From Gammaproteobacteria bacterium UBA2955 (GTDB lineage Bacteria; Pseudomonadota; Gammaproteobacteria; Pseudomonadales; Azotimanducaceae): a DNA stretch of 7,594 bases. A program made the translations under genes and the position numbers. Where the stretch lies: assembly GCA_002348825.1 (NCBI GenBank), contig DEBN01000037.1, positions 6,142-13,735 on the forward strand, read 5' to 3'. This document shows positions 1-5,809 of the stretch, piece after piece. Within the stretch, counting starts at the first letter, position 1. Each line of letters begins with the position of its first letter. Below the pieces are notes generated by a model that had not been told where the DNA came from, did no database searches, and worked only from the letters and a program-made list of their open reading frames with translations.

Positions 1-1233
1 TCGGCAAAAGAAATCGCCAACCGCTGGCGGGAATTGGTCGGACCAATACCTGACGCGGTGAAATTGTCCTTTGACGCGGCAACTTTCAGCGCCGGGGAAC
101 CCCTAGAATTTCGCTTACAGGGTTCGGACATCGAAATCTTGCGAACCGCCGCCGAGGAGCTGAAATACGAGCTTTCGAGCTATCCTGGGGTGTTCGACGT
201 CGCGGATACGTTTCGCTCGGGCAAACAAGAAATCAAGCTGGAGCTGTTGCCAGAGGCGCGCAACCTCGGCCTGACTTTGAACGACATGGCTACTCAAGTG
301 CGCAACGCCTTCTACGGTGTCGAAGCACAGCGAATCCAGCGCGGGCAAGACGACGTGCGGGTTATGGTGCGTTTTCCAGAGAGCGAGCGCGCGAGCGTTG
401 GCGACCTCGAGGACATGTACATTCGGACGCCGCAAGGCAGTCAAGTGCCCTTCTACAGCGTCGCACGGTTCGAGGTTGGCCGCGGATTTTCGCAAATTCG
501 CCGACTCGACGGTCAACGGGTGGTTGAGGTCAGCGCGGACGTCGATCGCACCATGGCTACGCCTGAAAGCATTATGGCGGATATCAAAGCCAATCTCGTG
601 ACGCGGTTGCAGCCAAAATATCCTTCTGTGGTCTTTGAGGTGGGAGGCGAGCAAGAGGAGCGCAACTCGAGTTTTGTGAGTCTCGGTATTGGCTTGTTAT
701 TTTCATGTTTCGTAATCTACGGCCTGCTGGCTATTCCATTGAAAAGCTACTTACAGCCAGCAGTAATCATGAGTGTTATTCCATTCGGCGCAGTGGGCGC
801 GATCGTCGGGCACTACGTCCTCGACGTGCAACTGATGTTTTTCTCGGCCTTAGGCATTGTCGCCCTCGCCGGTGTGGTGGTTAACTCATCCTTGGTTCTC
901 GTGGATTATGCCAACCGTCAACGCCGCGAGGGTATGGATGCACTGAGCGCAATATGCATTGCCGCAGTAACCCGATTTCGGCCGATTATTCTTACCTCCG
1001 TAACAACTTTCGTCGGTCTTATTCCTTTGATGACAACATTCAACCCAGCAACCTATCCGTTTTTGCCGATAGCAATATCTCTAGCGTGGGGCGTACTTTT
1101 TGCAACGGTGATTACGTTGCTGCTGGTTCCGTGTTTATACATGATGATTGAGGACCTGATGCATCAACGCAATCGCTTACTGGCCTTTTTGCGCAGCACA
1201 CTGCGCACCGATACTCCGCCACGCCAGATTTGA
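1..1233 (+). CDS. RND efflux permease, C-terminal part (5'-truncated by window)
   Basis: Inner-membrane proton-driven drug/solute exporter of the RND (AcrB-like) superfamily, which works with a periplasmic adaptor and an outer-membrane channel. The frame is open from base 1, so the start is outside; 410 residues are visible of a protein that is usually about 1,000-1,050 long. Roughly residues 1-220 are the second periplasmic porter/docking loop. Five hydrophobic segments follow (about 224-246, 250-273, 280-303, 325-345, 353-380), matching TM8-TM12, and a short basic cytoplasmic tail ends at TGA. Family-typical stretches are AIPLKSYLQP, SVIPFGAVGAIVGH and FRPIILTSVTTF. In TM10 the motif is GVVVNSSLVLVDYAN: the AcrB Lys940 position is Asn295 here, and the next residue is Ser where I expect Asp in the NDS-type subgroup. 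The TM11 Arg and Thr corresponding to the AcrB relay residues are kept. The internal TTG at 34 is not a credible start. Substrate cannot be told. The family call is firm. Confidence 0.93.
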   Translation, partial: SAKEIANRWRELVGPIPDAVKLSFDAATFSAGEPLEFRLQGSDIEILRTAAEELKYELSSYPGVFDVADTFRSGKQEIKLELLPEARNLGLTLNDMATQVRNAFYGVEAQRIQRGQDDVRVMVRFPESERASVGDLEDMYIRTPQGSQVPFYSVARFEVGRGFSQIRRLDGQRVVEVSADVDRTMATPESIMADIKANLVTRLQPKYPSVVFEVGGEQEERNSSFVSLGIGLLFSCFVIYGLLAIPLKSYLQPAVIMSVIPFGAVGAIVGHYVLDVQLMFFSALGIVALAGVVVNSSLVLVDYANRQRREGMDALSAICIAAVTRFRPIILTSVTTFVGLIPLMTTFNPATYPFLPIAISLAWGVLFATVITLLLVPCLYMMIEDLMHQRNRLLAFLRSTLRTDTPPRQI

Positions 1234-1266
1234 TATCGACCGTAAATCGGGGCTGAGTAAGCATTT

Positions 1267-1288
1267 TTCACCGTTTGGGTGAAGTTTT
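1267..1288 (+). terminator. Weak hairpin after the RND gene, possible terminator
   Basis: TTCACC (1267-1272) can pair with GGTGAA (1278-1283) around a 5-base loop, followed by only four T residues at 1285-1288. The stem is short and the T-run poor, so termination here would be inefficient. It sits 33 bases after the RND stop and before the next promoter, which is the right place for a terminator. Confidence 0.3.
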
Positions 1289-1294
1289 GGTAAT

Positions 1295-1322
1295 GGGACA
1301 ACCGGTGCTTTTCCTATATACT
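1295..1322 (+). promoter_or_regulatory. Candidate sigma-70 promoter for the acyl-CoA dehydrogenase
   Basis: A -35-like GGGACA (1295-1300, four of six matches to TTGACA) is followed after 16 bases by TATACT (1317-1322, five of six matches to TATAAT). Transcription would start near 1329, leaving a leader of about 35 bases. The position between two genes of different function supports it. No start-site data are available. Confidence 0.5.
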
Positions 1323-1353
1323 TTTCACAGTTTTTGCACAAAGTCACTGAAAA
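1321..1353 (+). repeat. Imperfect inverted repeat in the leader of the acyl-CoA dehydrogenase gene
   Basis: CTTTTCA (1321-1327) is repeated inverted as TGAAAAG (1348-1354 region). With a two-base bulge the pairing extends to CAGT/ACTG. It overlaps the expected transcription start and runs up to the ribosome binding site GGGGGAGG (1354-1361). It could be an operator for a dimeric repressor or a leader hairpin. It does not match the FadR or PsrA operators as I know them. Confidence 0.35.
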
Positions 1354-1363
1354 GGGGGAGGAA

Positions 1364-2665
1364 ATGGCCGAAGCCGTATTTGAAAACCCAGATCTGTTCG
1401 ATCTGACGATGTCCGAAGAGGCACAACCACTGCTGGACGCGGTGAAGAAGCACATCAAAGAAAACGTCGACCCTATAACCGAGGAGTATCACCGCCTCGG
1501 CGAAGGACGCAAAGAGCGTTGGGGTTATGGAGACGGCCAGCTCGAGCTTCTGGAAACTGCCAAACAAAAGGCCAAAGATTCCGGTCTCTGGAACTTCTTC
1601 TTGCCAGACGCTGAAACTGGCGAAGGCCTGAGCAACCTCGACTACGCATTCATTGCGAACGAACTTGGTAAGAGCCCGCTGGCTTCAGAAACGCTGAACT
1701 GCAGCGCGCCAGACACGGGCAATATGGAAGTACTCGAGCGCGTCGGCACGCCAGAGCAAAAAGAACAATGGCTGAAGCCATTGTTGAACGGCGAGATCCG
1801 TTCTGCCTTTGCGATGACCGAGCCAGGTCTACCTTCTTCGGACGCTAAGAACATTTGTACCGAAGCGGTATTGGATGGCGACGAGTGGGTAATCAATGGC
1901 GAAAAATACTATATCTCGGGCGCCGGCGACCCACGCTGTAAGGTCATGATCACTATGGTTAAGACCAGCCCTGACGCCCCTGCGCACAAGCAGCAGTCGC
2001 AGATCCTGGTACCCATCGACGCTAAGGGTGTAAACATCCTCGAAGGCATGGAAGTTTTCGGTCACGACGACGCGCCCCACGGCCACATGCACATTCACTT
2101 CGATAACGTGCGGGTACCCAAAGAAAATATGTTGTTGGGTGAAGGCCGCGGCTTTGAGATCTCTCAGGTTCGTCTGGGTCCGGGCCGGATCCATCACTGC
2201 ATGCGCTCAATCGGCGTTGCCGAACGCGCACTGGAAATGATGATTCGTCGCTCAACCACGCGTCACGCGTTCGGTAAGCCAATCATACAGCTCGGTAAAA
2301 ATATCGAGTTGGTGTCACGTGCGCGCATCGAAATCGACGCCTGTCGCTTGATGGTGTTGCAGGCTGCCAAAGCCATGGACACCTTGGGCAATAAGGAAGC
2401 TCGGGTATACGTTAGCGCCATCAAAGCTATGGTGCCCGAGAAAGTGTGCAACATTATCGATCAAGCGATCCAAATACACGGCGCCACGGGCGTGTCGCAG
2501 TGGACCCCACTGGCGCGCATGTACACTGGACAGCGTACGCTGCGAATTGCGGACGGTCCTGATGAAGTGCATCACATGGTTGTTGGGCGCAACGAAGTAC
2601 GCAAGTACGAAGGGCAAGCCTACACGGCCATTGACGACAAGCTGGTCAATAAGCCGATCCGCTAA
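1364..2665 (+). CDS. Acyl-CoA dehydrogenase, ACAD10/11-like
   Basis: FAD-dependent acyl-CoA dehydrogenase (433 residues, normal for a stand-alone enzyme), expected to introduce the alpha-beta double bond in an acyl-CoA in the cytoplasm and pass electrons to ETF. The order is N-terminal helical domain (about 15-145), beta domain with the flavin/substrate signature AFAMTEPGLPSSDA (148-161) and WVINGEKYYISGAG (175-188), then the C-terminal helical domain. GEGRGFEISQ (259-268), RLGPGRIHHCMR (270-281) and AERAL (286-290) closely resemble the ACAD domain of ACAD10/ACAD11. In RIADGPDEVH (394-403) Asp397 stands where most family members have the catalytic Glu of the YEGT motif; Asp is usual in the ACAD11-like group as I recall it. 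I chose ATG 1364 over the in-frame TTG at 1334 because GGGGGAGG (1354-1361) lies just before it, although the spacing is short. The gene has its own promoter and a strong terminator, so it is probably monocistronic. The true substrate is unknown. Confidence 0.95.
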   Translation: MAEAVFENPDLFDLTMSEEAQPLLDAVKKHIKENVDPITEEYHRLGEGRKERWGYGDGQLELLETAKQKAKDSGLWNFFLPDAETGEGLSNLDYAFIANELGKSPLASETLNCSAPDTGNMEVLERVGTPEQKEQWLKPLLNGEIRSAFAMTEPGLPSSDAKNICTEAVLDGDEWVINGEKYYISGAGDPRCKVMITMVKTSPDAPAHKQQSQILVPIDAKGVNILEGMEVFGHDDAPHGHMHIHFDNVRVPKENMLLGEGRGFEISQVRLGPGRIHHCMRSIGVAERALEMMIRRSTTRHAFGKPIIQLGKNIELVSRARIEIDACRLMVLQAAKAMDTLGNKEARVYVSAIKAMVPEKVCNIIDQAIQIHGATGVSQWTPLARMYTGQRTLRIADGPDEVHHMVVGRNEVRKYEGQAYTAIDDKLVNKPIR

Positions 2666-2681
2666 CAGCACTGTCTCGACC

Positions 2682-2711
2682 AAAAAAAGCCCGCATCAGC
2701 GGGCTTTTTTT
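2682..2711. terminator. Strong bidirectional rho-independent terminator
   Basis: A run of seven A and GCCCGC (2682-2694), loop ATCA (2695-2698), then GCGGGC and seven T (2699-2711): a perfect 13-base inverted repeat. Read on either strand it gives a GC-rich stem followed by a U-run. It lies 17 bases after the dehydrogenase stop and about 100 bases beyond the stop of the convergent minus-strand gene, so it can serve both. Confidence 0.95.
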
Positions 2712-2809
2712 ATGCCTTGGGTAGATCGCTTGGCGCTGATTCGAGCTCAGCGAAGCGTGCGTTTCTGCCTGTGCAGGCGCGCTTATCAGCAGACTGCAGA
2801 ACAACACTG

Positions 2810-3952
2810 CTAAACGGGATCGGCAACAAACCGATTATCGACTCTTTGCAGCCACACGCTGACCGGCGCCTGCAATAGGTCACCCAACAGCGGCGCATCT
2901 AACAGCGCATCCACAGCGCTTTGTTGCTGTGGACTCAGAAACTGGTAAGCGCGCTGGGCACGCTGTCCCAGCCATACCCCATATAAACTTGTTTTGTGTT
3001 GATAGCTGGCGCCGCGGTAGTGCACTGACCGGGCGGCCAATGTGGGCTGATCATGCTCCGCATCTAGGACTGCTCCTGTCGCCGGCGGTTCTTCAATCAT
3101 TGCCTGATCAAAAGCCATAGCACCTAACACAAATTGCTGACCATACTCCGCTGCTAGAAATCTCAGAAGATTTAGCGAGGTCAGCGGGACTTCGTCGTTC
3201 TGCAAATACGCCACCGGCACGTCGAAGAATTCCGGCGACTGCAGCTCGGGCGTCAACATATGTTCAACCCAACGGAAGGTGCGGGGCGCATGGTCCTGCA
3301 TCATGCGCAAACCTGCTGGGTCACGGCCAAGATGTGCGTGCATCGCCCCCATAATGGCGTAGTCCGCAGCGCTTGGATGCCCACCCAAGAAATACGGATA
3401 TCGAGTTAAGTGCGCTTCGAACAACCCAAGCAGTTGCTGATAGGTACGATCGAGCTCTGCCCTTGCCTCGGGCGAGGACTGAGGCAAACCGTAACTCATC
3501 ATTCGATCGGCAATCAGATTGCCATATTTAAGCAATTCCTCGTCGCTGCCATGGGGTTTGAACGAACGTCCGAAGTCGCTTTTTACAAAGCTGTAGTTTT
3601 CTTCAAACATCCAGCGGTGCAGCCACGCTAAGCGCACTAAACCCTCGCTGGCCAGCAACTCCATCAAATGCACAAAAATGCGCTGCTTAGGGGTAGAGGG
3701 GATGGCCGGAAGATCCGGGAAGCGTGTTTCCAGATGATCCTGAATAGCGACGGTGTCCTGCACAACAGCCCCGTCGGGTGTGAGCAGTTGCGGAATTCGA
3801 TGGCTTCCAGAGGTGGGCCGTACCTTATTTCGAAACAGCGGATCGCTGGGCAAACGCTCGACAAAAGGCACGCCTTTCTTGCGCAAATAGCTGCGGCTTT
3901 TGGCGGTGTAATAAGACGCATAAGAACCGTAAAGGATGTATTGATCTGCCAC
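2810..3952 (-). CDS. GST-like protein with long C-terminal extension
   Basis: Cytoplasmic protein with a glutathione S-transferase fold, 380 residues from the chosen start against about 200-230 for a normal GST. Residues 3-80 form the thioredoxin-like domain: YILYGSYASYYTAKSRSYLRKK, the cis-proline pair I53-P54 in SHRIPQL, and QDT (65-67) where GSTs carry the glutathione-contacting acidic-Ser/Thr pair. Residues about 90-212 are the helical C-terminal domain, with GGHPSAADYAIMGAMHAH (190-207), whose Asp197 is in the usual N-capping position. About 165 further residues, mostly helical in look, have no function I can name. I chose GTG at 3952 because GGGAG (3963-3959) lies six bases before it and the product then begins right at the fold. 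The upstream ATG at 4006 would add 18 unsupported residues. Substrate and transferase activity are unproven; some relatives are not catalytic. It converges on the dehydrogenase and is divergent from the hydrolase. Confidence 0.88.
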   Translation of the reverse strand: MADQYILYGSYASYYTAKSRSYLRKKGVPFVERLPSDPLFRNKVRPTSGSHRIPQLLTPDGAVVQDTVAIQDHLETRFPDLPAIPSTPKQRIFVHLMELLASEGLVRLAWLHRWMFEENYSFVKSDFGRSFKPHGSDEELLKYGNLIADRMMSYGLPQSSPEARAELDRTYQQLLGLFEAHLTRYPYFLGGHPSAADYAIMGAMHAHLGRDPAGLRMMQDHAPRTFRWVEHMLTPELQSPEFFDVPVAYLQNDEVPLTSLNLLRFLAAEYGQQFVLGAMAFDQAMIEEPPATGAVLDAEHDQPTLAARSVHYRGASYQHKTSLYGVWLGQRAQRAYQFLSPQQQSAVDALLDAPLLGDLLQAPVSVWLQRVDNRFVADPV

Positions 3953-3958
3953 AACAAG

Positions 3959-3963
3959 CTCCC
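3959..3963 (-). promoter_or_regulatory. Ribosome binding site that decides the GST-like start
   Basis: On the minus strand GGGAG is followed by six bases and GTG (3952-3950). The ATG at 4006 has no such site. A minus-strand TATAAC (4015-4010) could be a -10 element; transcription would then begin near 4003, inside or after that ATG, which also favours the GTG. The matching -35 is poor, so the promoter part is only suggestive. Confidence 0.55.
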
Positions 3964-4057
3964 GATTGAGCGTCAACTTCTGTCGGTGATCAACATTAAA
4001 CAACATCGCGTTATAACTGTCATGGAAAGCGCCTGATGCCCTATGAGTAATGCTAAG

Positions 4058-4083
4058 CTCCGCGGGGATTTAACCCGCGAGAG
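4058..4083 (+). promoter_or_regulatory. GC-rich hairpin over the ribosome binding site of the hydrolase gene
   Basis: CGCGGG (4061-4066) pairs with CCCGCG (4074-4079) around the loop GATTTAA, and CTC (4058-4060) can add pairing with GAG (4081-4083) past one bulged A. The 3' arm contains the likely Shine-Dalgarno GAGAG (4079-4083), five bases before the TTG start at 4089. No T-run follows, so it is not a terminator. It could hold back translation. Confidence 0.4.
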
Positions 4084-4088
4084 TTAGT

Positions 4089-5087
4089 TTGACACGCACA
4101 CGATGGATACTTTTAGCAATCATCGGCCTCGCGCTGGCGCTGGGGTCGCTGTTATTCCGCGGCGACCTACCCGCCGCCGAGGTCGACGCAAAATACAGTA
4201 ACGGAGCGTCACGATTTCTAACCATGGAAAATGGCGCACGGGTGCACTATCGCGACGAAGGCGCCGCCGACGGCGCGGCCGTGGTGCTTATCCACGGCGC
4301 GATGGCATCACTGCACACGTGGGAACCCTGGGTGGCGATTCTCGGCCAACACTATCGAGTGATCACCCTCGACCTGCCCGGCCACGGACTCACCGGTCAG
4401 GTACCTGAAGACGCCTATGGCGCGGACGCGTTTACTGAAACCATTGACGCTGTGGTCAACGCACTCGGCGTTGAACGGTTTGTGCTGGGTGGCAACTCCA
4501 TGGGCGGTGGCGCCACATGGCGCTATGCTCTGACCTACCCACAACGCGTACGTGCGATGATTTTGGTGGACTCGGTGCCCCCCGGCGATTGGCGCGAATC
4601 CACCGCAGCCGCGGCCCCTGCGGACGATGCCGAATCAGAACGCTCCGCGCCCATCGGCTTTGCGCTGTTACGCCAAAGCTGGTTTCGCGCCATTGCCCGT
4701 TATCTGGACCCTGCACCCTTAGTCGAACAGGGCCTACTGTCTGCGTACAACAACAGCCCAGTGGTCAACCAAGCACTGATCGATCGCTATTATGAGCTCA
4801 TCCTGCGCGAAGGTACGCGCGCGGCAATACTTAATCGTTCTAGCGGCTATAGCCGCAATGGGGCAAACACCGATGTCAGTGCGCTAACACAACCCACATT
4901 GGTGATGTGGGGCGCACAGGACAGTCTTATTCCGGTGCGCCTTGCCGACCAGTTTGCCCAACGTCTACCAAATGCTCAGGTGGTCATCTATGACGATCTT
5001 GGACACATCCCGATGGAAGAAGACCCGCAACGCAGTGCCGCCGACGCGCTTAATTTTCTCGATCGACTGCCGGCTGTAAACAAATAA
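4089..5087 (+). CDS. Membrane-anchored or secreted alpha/beta hydrolase
   Basis: Serine hydrolase of the alpha/beta-hydrolase fold, 332 residues. Residues 1-4 are basic, and about 6-23 form one hydrophobic helix (a signal anchor or uncleaved signal peptide), so the enzyme probably faces the periplasm. The catalytic parts are all present: oxyanion segment HGAMAS (69-74), strand and turn LDLPGHG (94-100), nucleophile elbow GNSMG (135-139, Ser137), acid Asp278 in WGAQDSLIP, and base His306 in LGHIPMEEDP. Residues about 165-260 form the lid/cap. The start is TTG with GAGAG five bases upstream; an ATG at 4103 is out of frame. The overall style is of a small-ester or C-C bond hydrolase (MenH/BphD-like superfamily), but the substrate cannot be predicted. 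Its stop TAA touches the ATG of the next gene, so the two are co-transcribed and probably translationally coupled. The hairpin before its start may limit translation. Confidence 0.92.
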   Translation: MTRTRWILLAIIGLALALGSLLFRGDLPAAEVDAKYSNGASRFLTMENGARVHYRDEGAADGAAVVLIHGAMASLHTWEPWVAILGQHYRVITLDLPGHGLTGQVPEDAYGADAFTETIDAVVNALGVERFVLGGNSMGGGATWRYALTYPQRVRAMILVDSVPPGDWRESTAAAAPADDAESERSAPIGFALLRQSWFRAIARYLDPAPLVEQGLLSAYNNSPVVNQALIDRYYELILREGTRAAILNRSSGYSRNGANTDVSALTQPTLVMWGAQDSLIPVRLADQFAQRLPNAQVVIYDDLGHIPMEEDPQRSAADALNFLDRLPAVNK

Positions 5088-5534
5088 ATGAGTGGCGAGG
5101 AAAACCCGCTACGACAGCACGTAAGCCCGCAGCTATTGGGCTACGCAGGGGTGCTGCCTGTTGCAGGCCTGCTCGCTCTGGGCTGGAGCAACACCGATTG
5201 GCAGGCGCAAGCGCTGTCGTTAGCAGGCGTCTATGGCGCACTGATCCTGAGCTTTCTCGGTGGCATTCATTGGGGATTTGCGACCCATGGCACTGCCACC
5301 AAAAAACACTTCTTTGTCAGTGTCATCCCAAGTTTATGGGCTTGGGTCGCTTTGGCCATTCCGGATCTGTATGCCCTCATCAGCATTATTCTAGGGTTGG
5401 TTCTATTTTTTGTTTACGAAACAAACTGCGCATTAATCAGTAGGTGTCCAAACTGGTACTTGCCGTTACGACTGCGATTAACCGTAGCACTCAGTCTCGG
5501 TCTGGCTGGGTTTCTGCCCCTTGCCACACAGTAA
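5088..5534 (+). CDS. DUF3429 family integral membrane protein
   Basis: Small inner-membrane protein of 148 residues with about five hydrophobic helices (roughly 15-33, 41-62, 75-92, 93-111, 129-146). LGYAGVLP (17-24), YGALILSFLGGIHWG (49-63) and YLPLRLRLT (124-132) fit the DUF3429 family as I know it; its function is unknown. The ATG follows the hydrolase TAA with no base between, and no Shine-Dalgarno is visible just upstream, so reinitiation by ribosomes finishing the hydrolase is likely. The length is normal for the family. Whether it works with the hydrolase is only suggested by the tight arrangement. Confidence 0.88.
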   Translation: MSGEENPLRQHVSPQLLGYAGVLPVAGLLALGWSNTDWQAQALSLAGVYGALILSFLGGIHWGFATHGTATKKHFFVSVIPSLWAWVALAIPDLYALISIILGLVLFFVYETNCALISRCPNWYLPLRLRLTVALSLGLAGFLPLATQ

Positions 5535-5809
5535 GCTATAAAACCACTGAAATCCCGACAACTGGTGGTGGCCATGACTGCCATTCTTCGCCGCTCAGCG
5601 TCTTACGGTACGGCAATAAGTTGCCGCCTTCACGCAAATAAGCCCTTCTCAACCGATAAAAGCCTTTGTTTCTGCTGCCAAACCACAACGGGTACGCTTA
5701 TTGCATCGGCTGTTCAACCTAACAACGAATTGGCTACGTTTTGGCAACAGCAATACGAAAAAGGGACTCACTGTCTGACATGAAGTCAGCGTAATTCGGA
5801 GCACCGCTT
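5535..5809 (+). other. Intergenic region before the flagellin gene
   Basis: There is no convincing gene in these 275 bases. A 16-base perfect hairpin, CGGCAA-TAAG-TTGCCG (5611-5626), has no T-run, so it is not a standard terminator for the DUF3429 gene. ACCGATAA (5652-5659) resembles the -10 of sigma-28 flagellar promoters (GCCGATAA), but the proper -35 is absent at the right distance. A better sigma-54-like element follows at 5731-5746. An open frame at 5574-5783 codes for about 70 unremarkable residues and overlaps these signals. Confidence 0.6.
5731..5746 (+). promoter_or_regulatory. Candidate sigma-54 promoter of the flagellin gene
   Basis: TGGCTACGTTTTGGCA carries TGGC at the -24 position and GGCA at the -12 position. 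The key GG (5732-5733) and GC (5744-5745) are separated by the exact distance of the consensus TGGCACG-N4-TTGCA; other positions match less well. Transcription would start near 5757, giving a leader of about 53 bases to the flagellin ATG. Sigma-54 control of flagellin is known in polarly flagellated gammaproteobacteria such as Vibrio. Confidence 0.45.

Noticed and set aside
115..654. Minus-strand open frame of 179 codons inside the RND gene
   Set aside because: It lies fully antisense to a clear RND coding frame and has no recognisable motif or ribosome binding site.
1829..2197. Minus-strand open frame of 122 codons inside the dehydrogenase gene
   Set aside because: Antisense to a strongly conserved FAD-enzyme frame, and its translation looks random.
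3668..4036. Plus-strand open frame of 122 codons across the GST-like gene and the divergent gap
   Set aside because: It overlaps the GST N-terminal domain on the other strand and has no family features.
5611..5626. Perfect hairpin with TAAG loop considered as a terminator of the DUF3429 gene
   Set aside because: It is followed by CCTTCACGC, not a T-run, so intrinsic termination is unlikely.
5652..5659. ACCGATAA considered as the sigma-28 -10 of the flagellin promoter
   Set aside because: The expected TAAAGTTT-like -35 eleven bases upstream is not present (CGCAAATA instead), and the leader would be about 144 bases. Kept only as a weak alternative.
5565..5783. Small open frame of about 70 codons before the flagellin gene
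   Set aside because: No recognisable family, it covers the candidate flagellin promoters, and its Cys pattern is not a known metal motif. A real small protein is not excluded.
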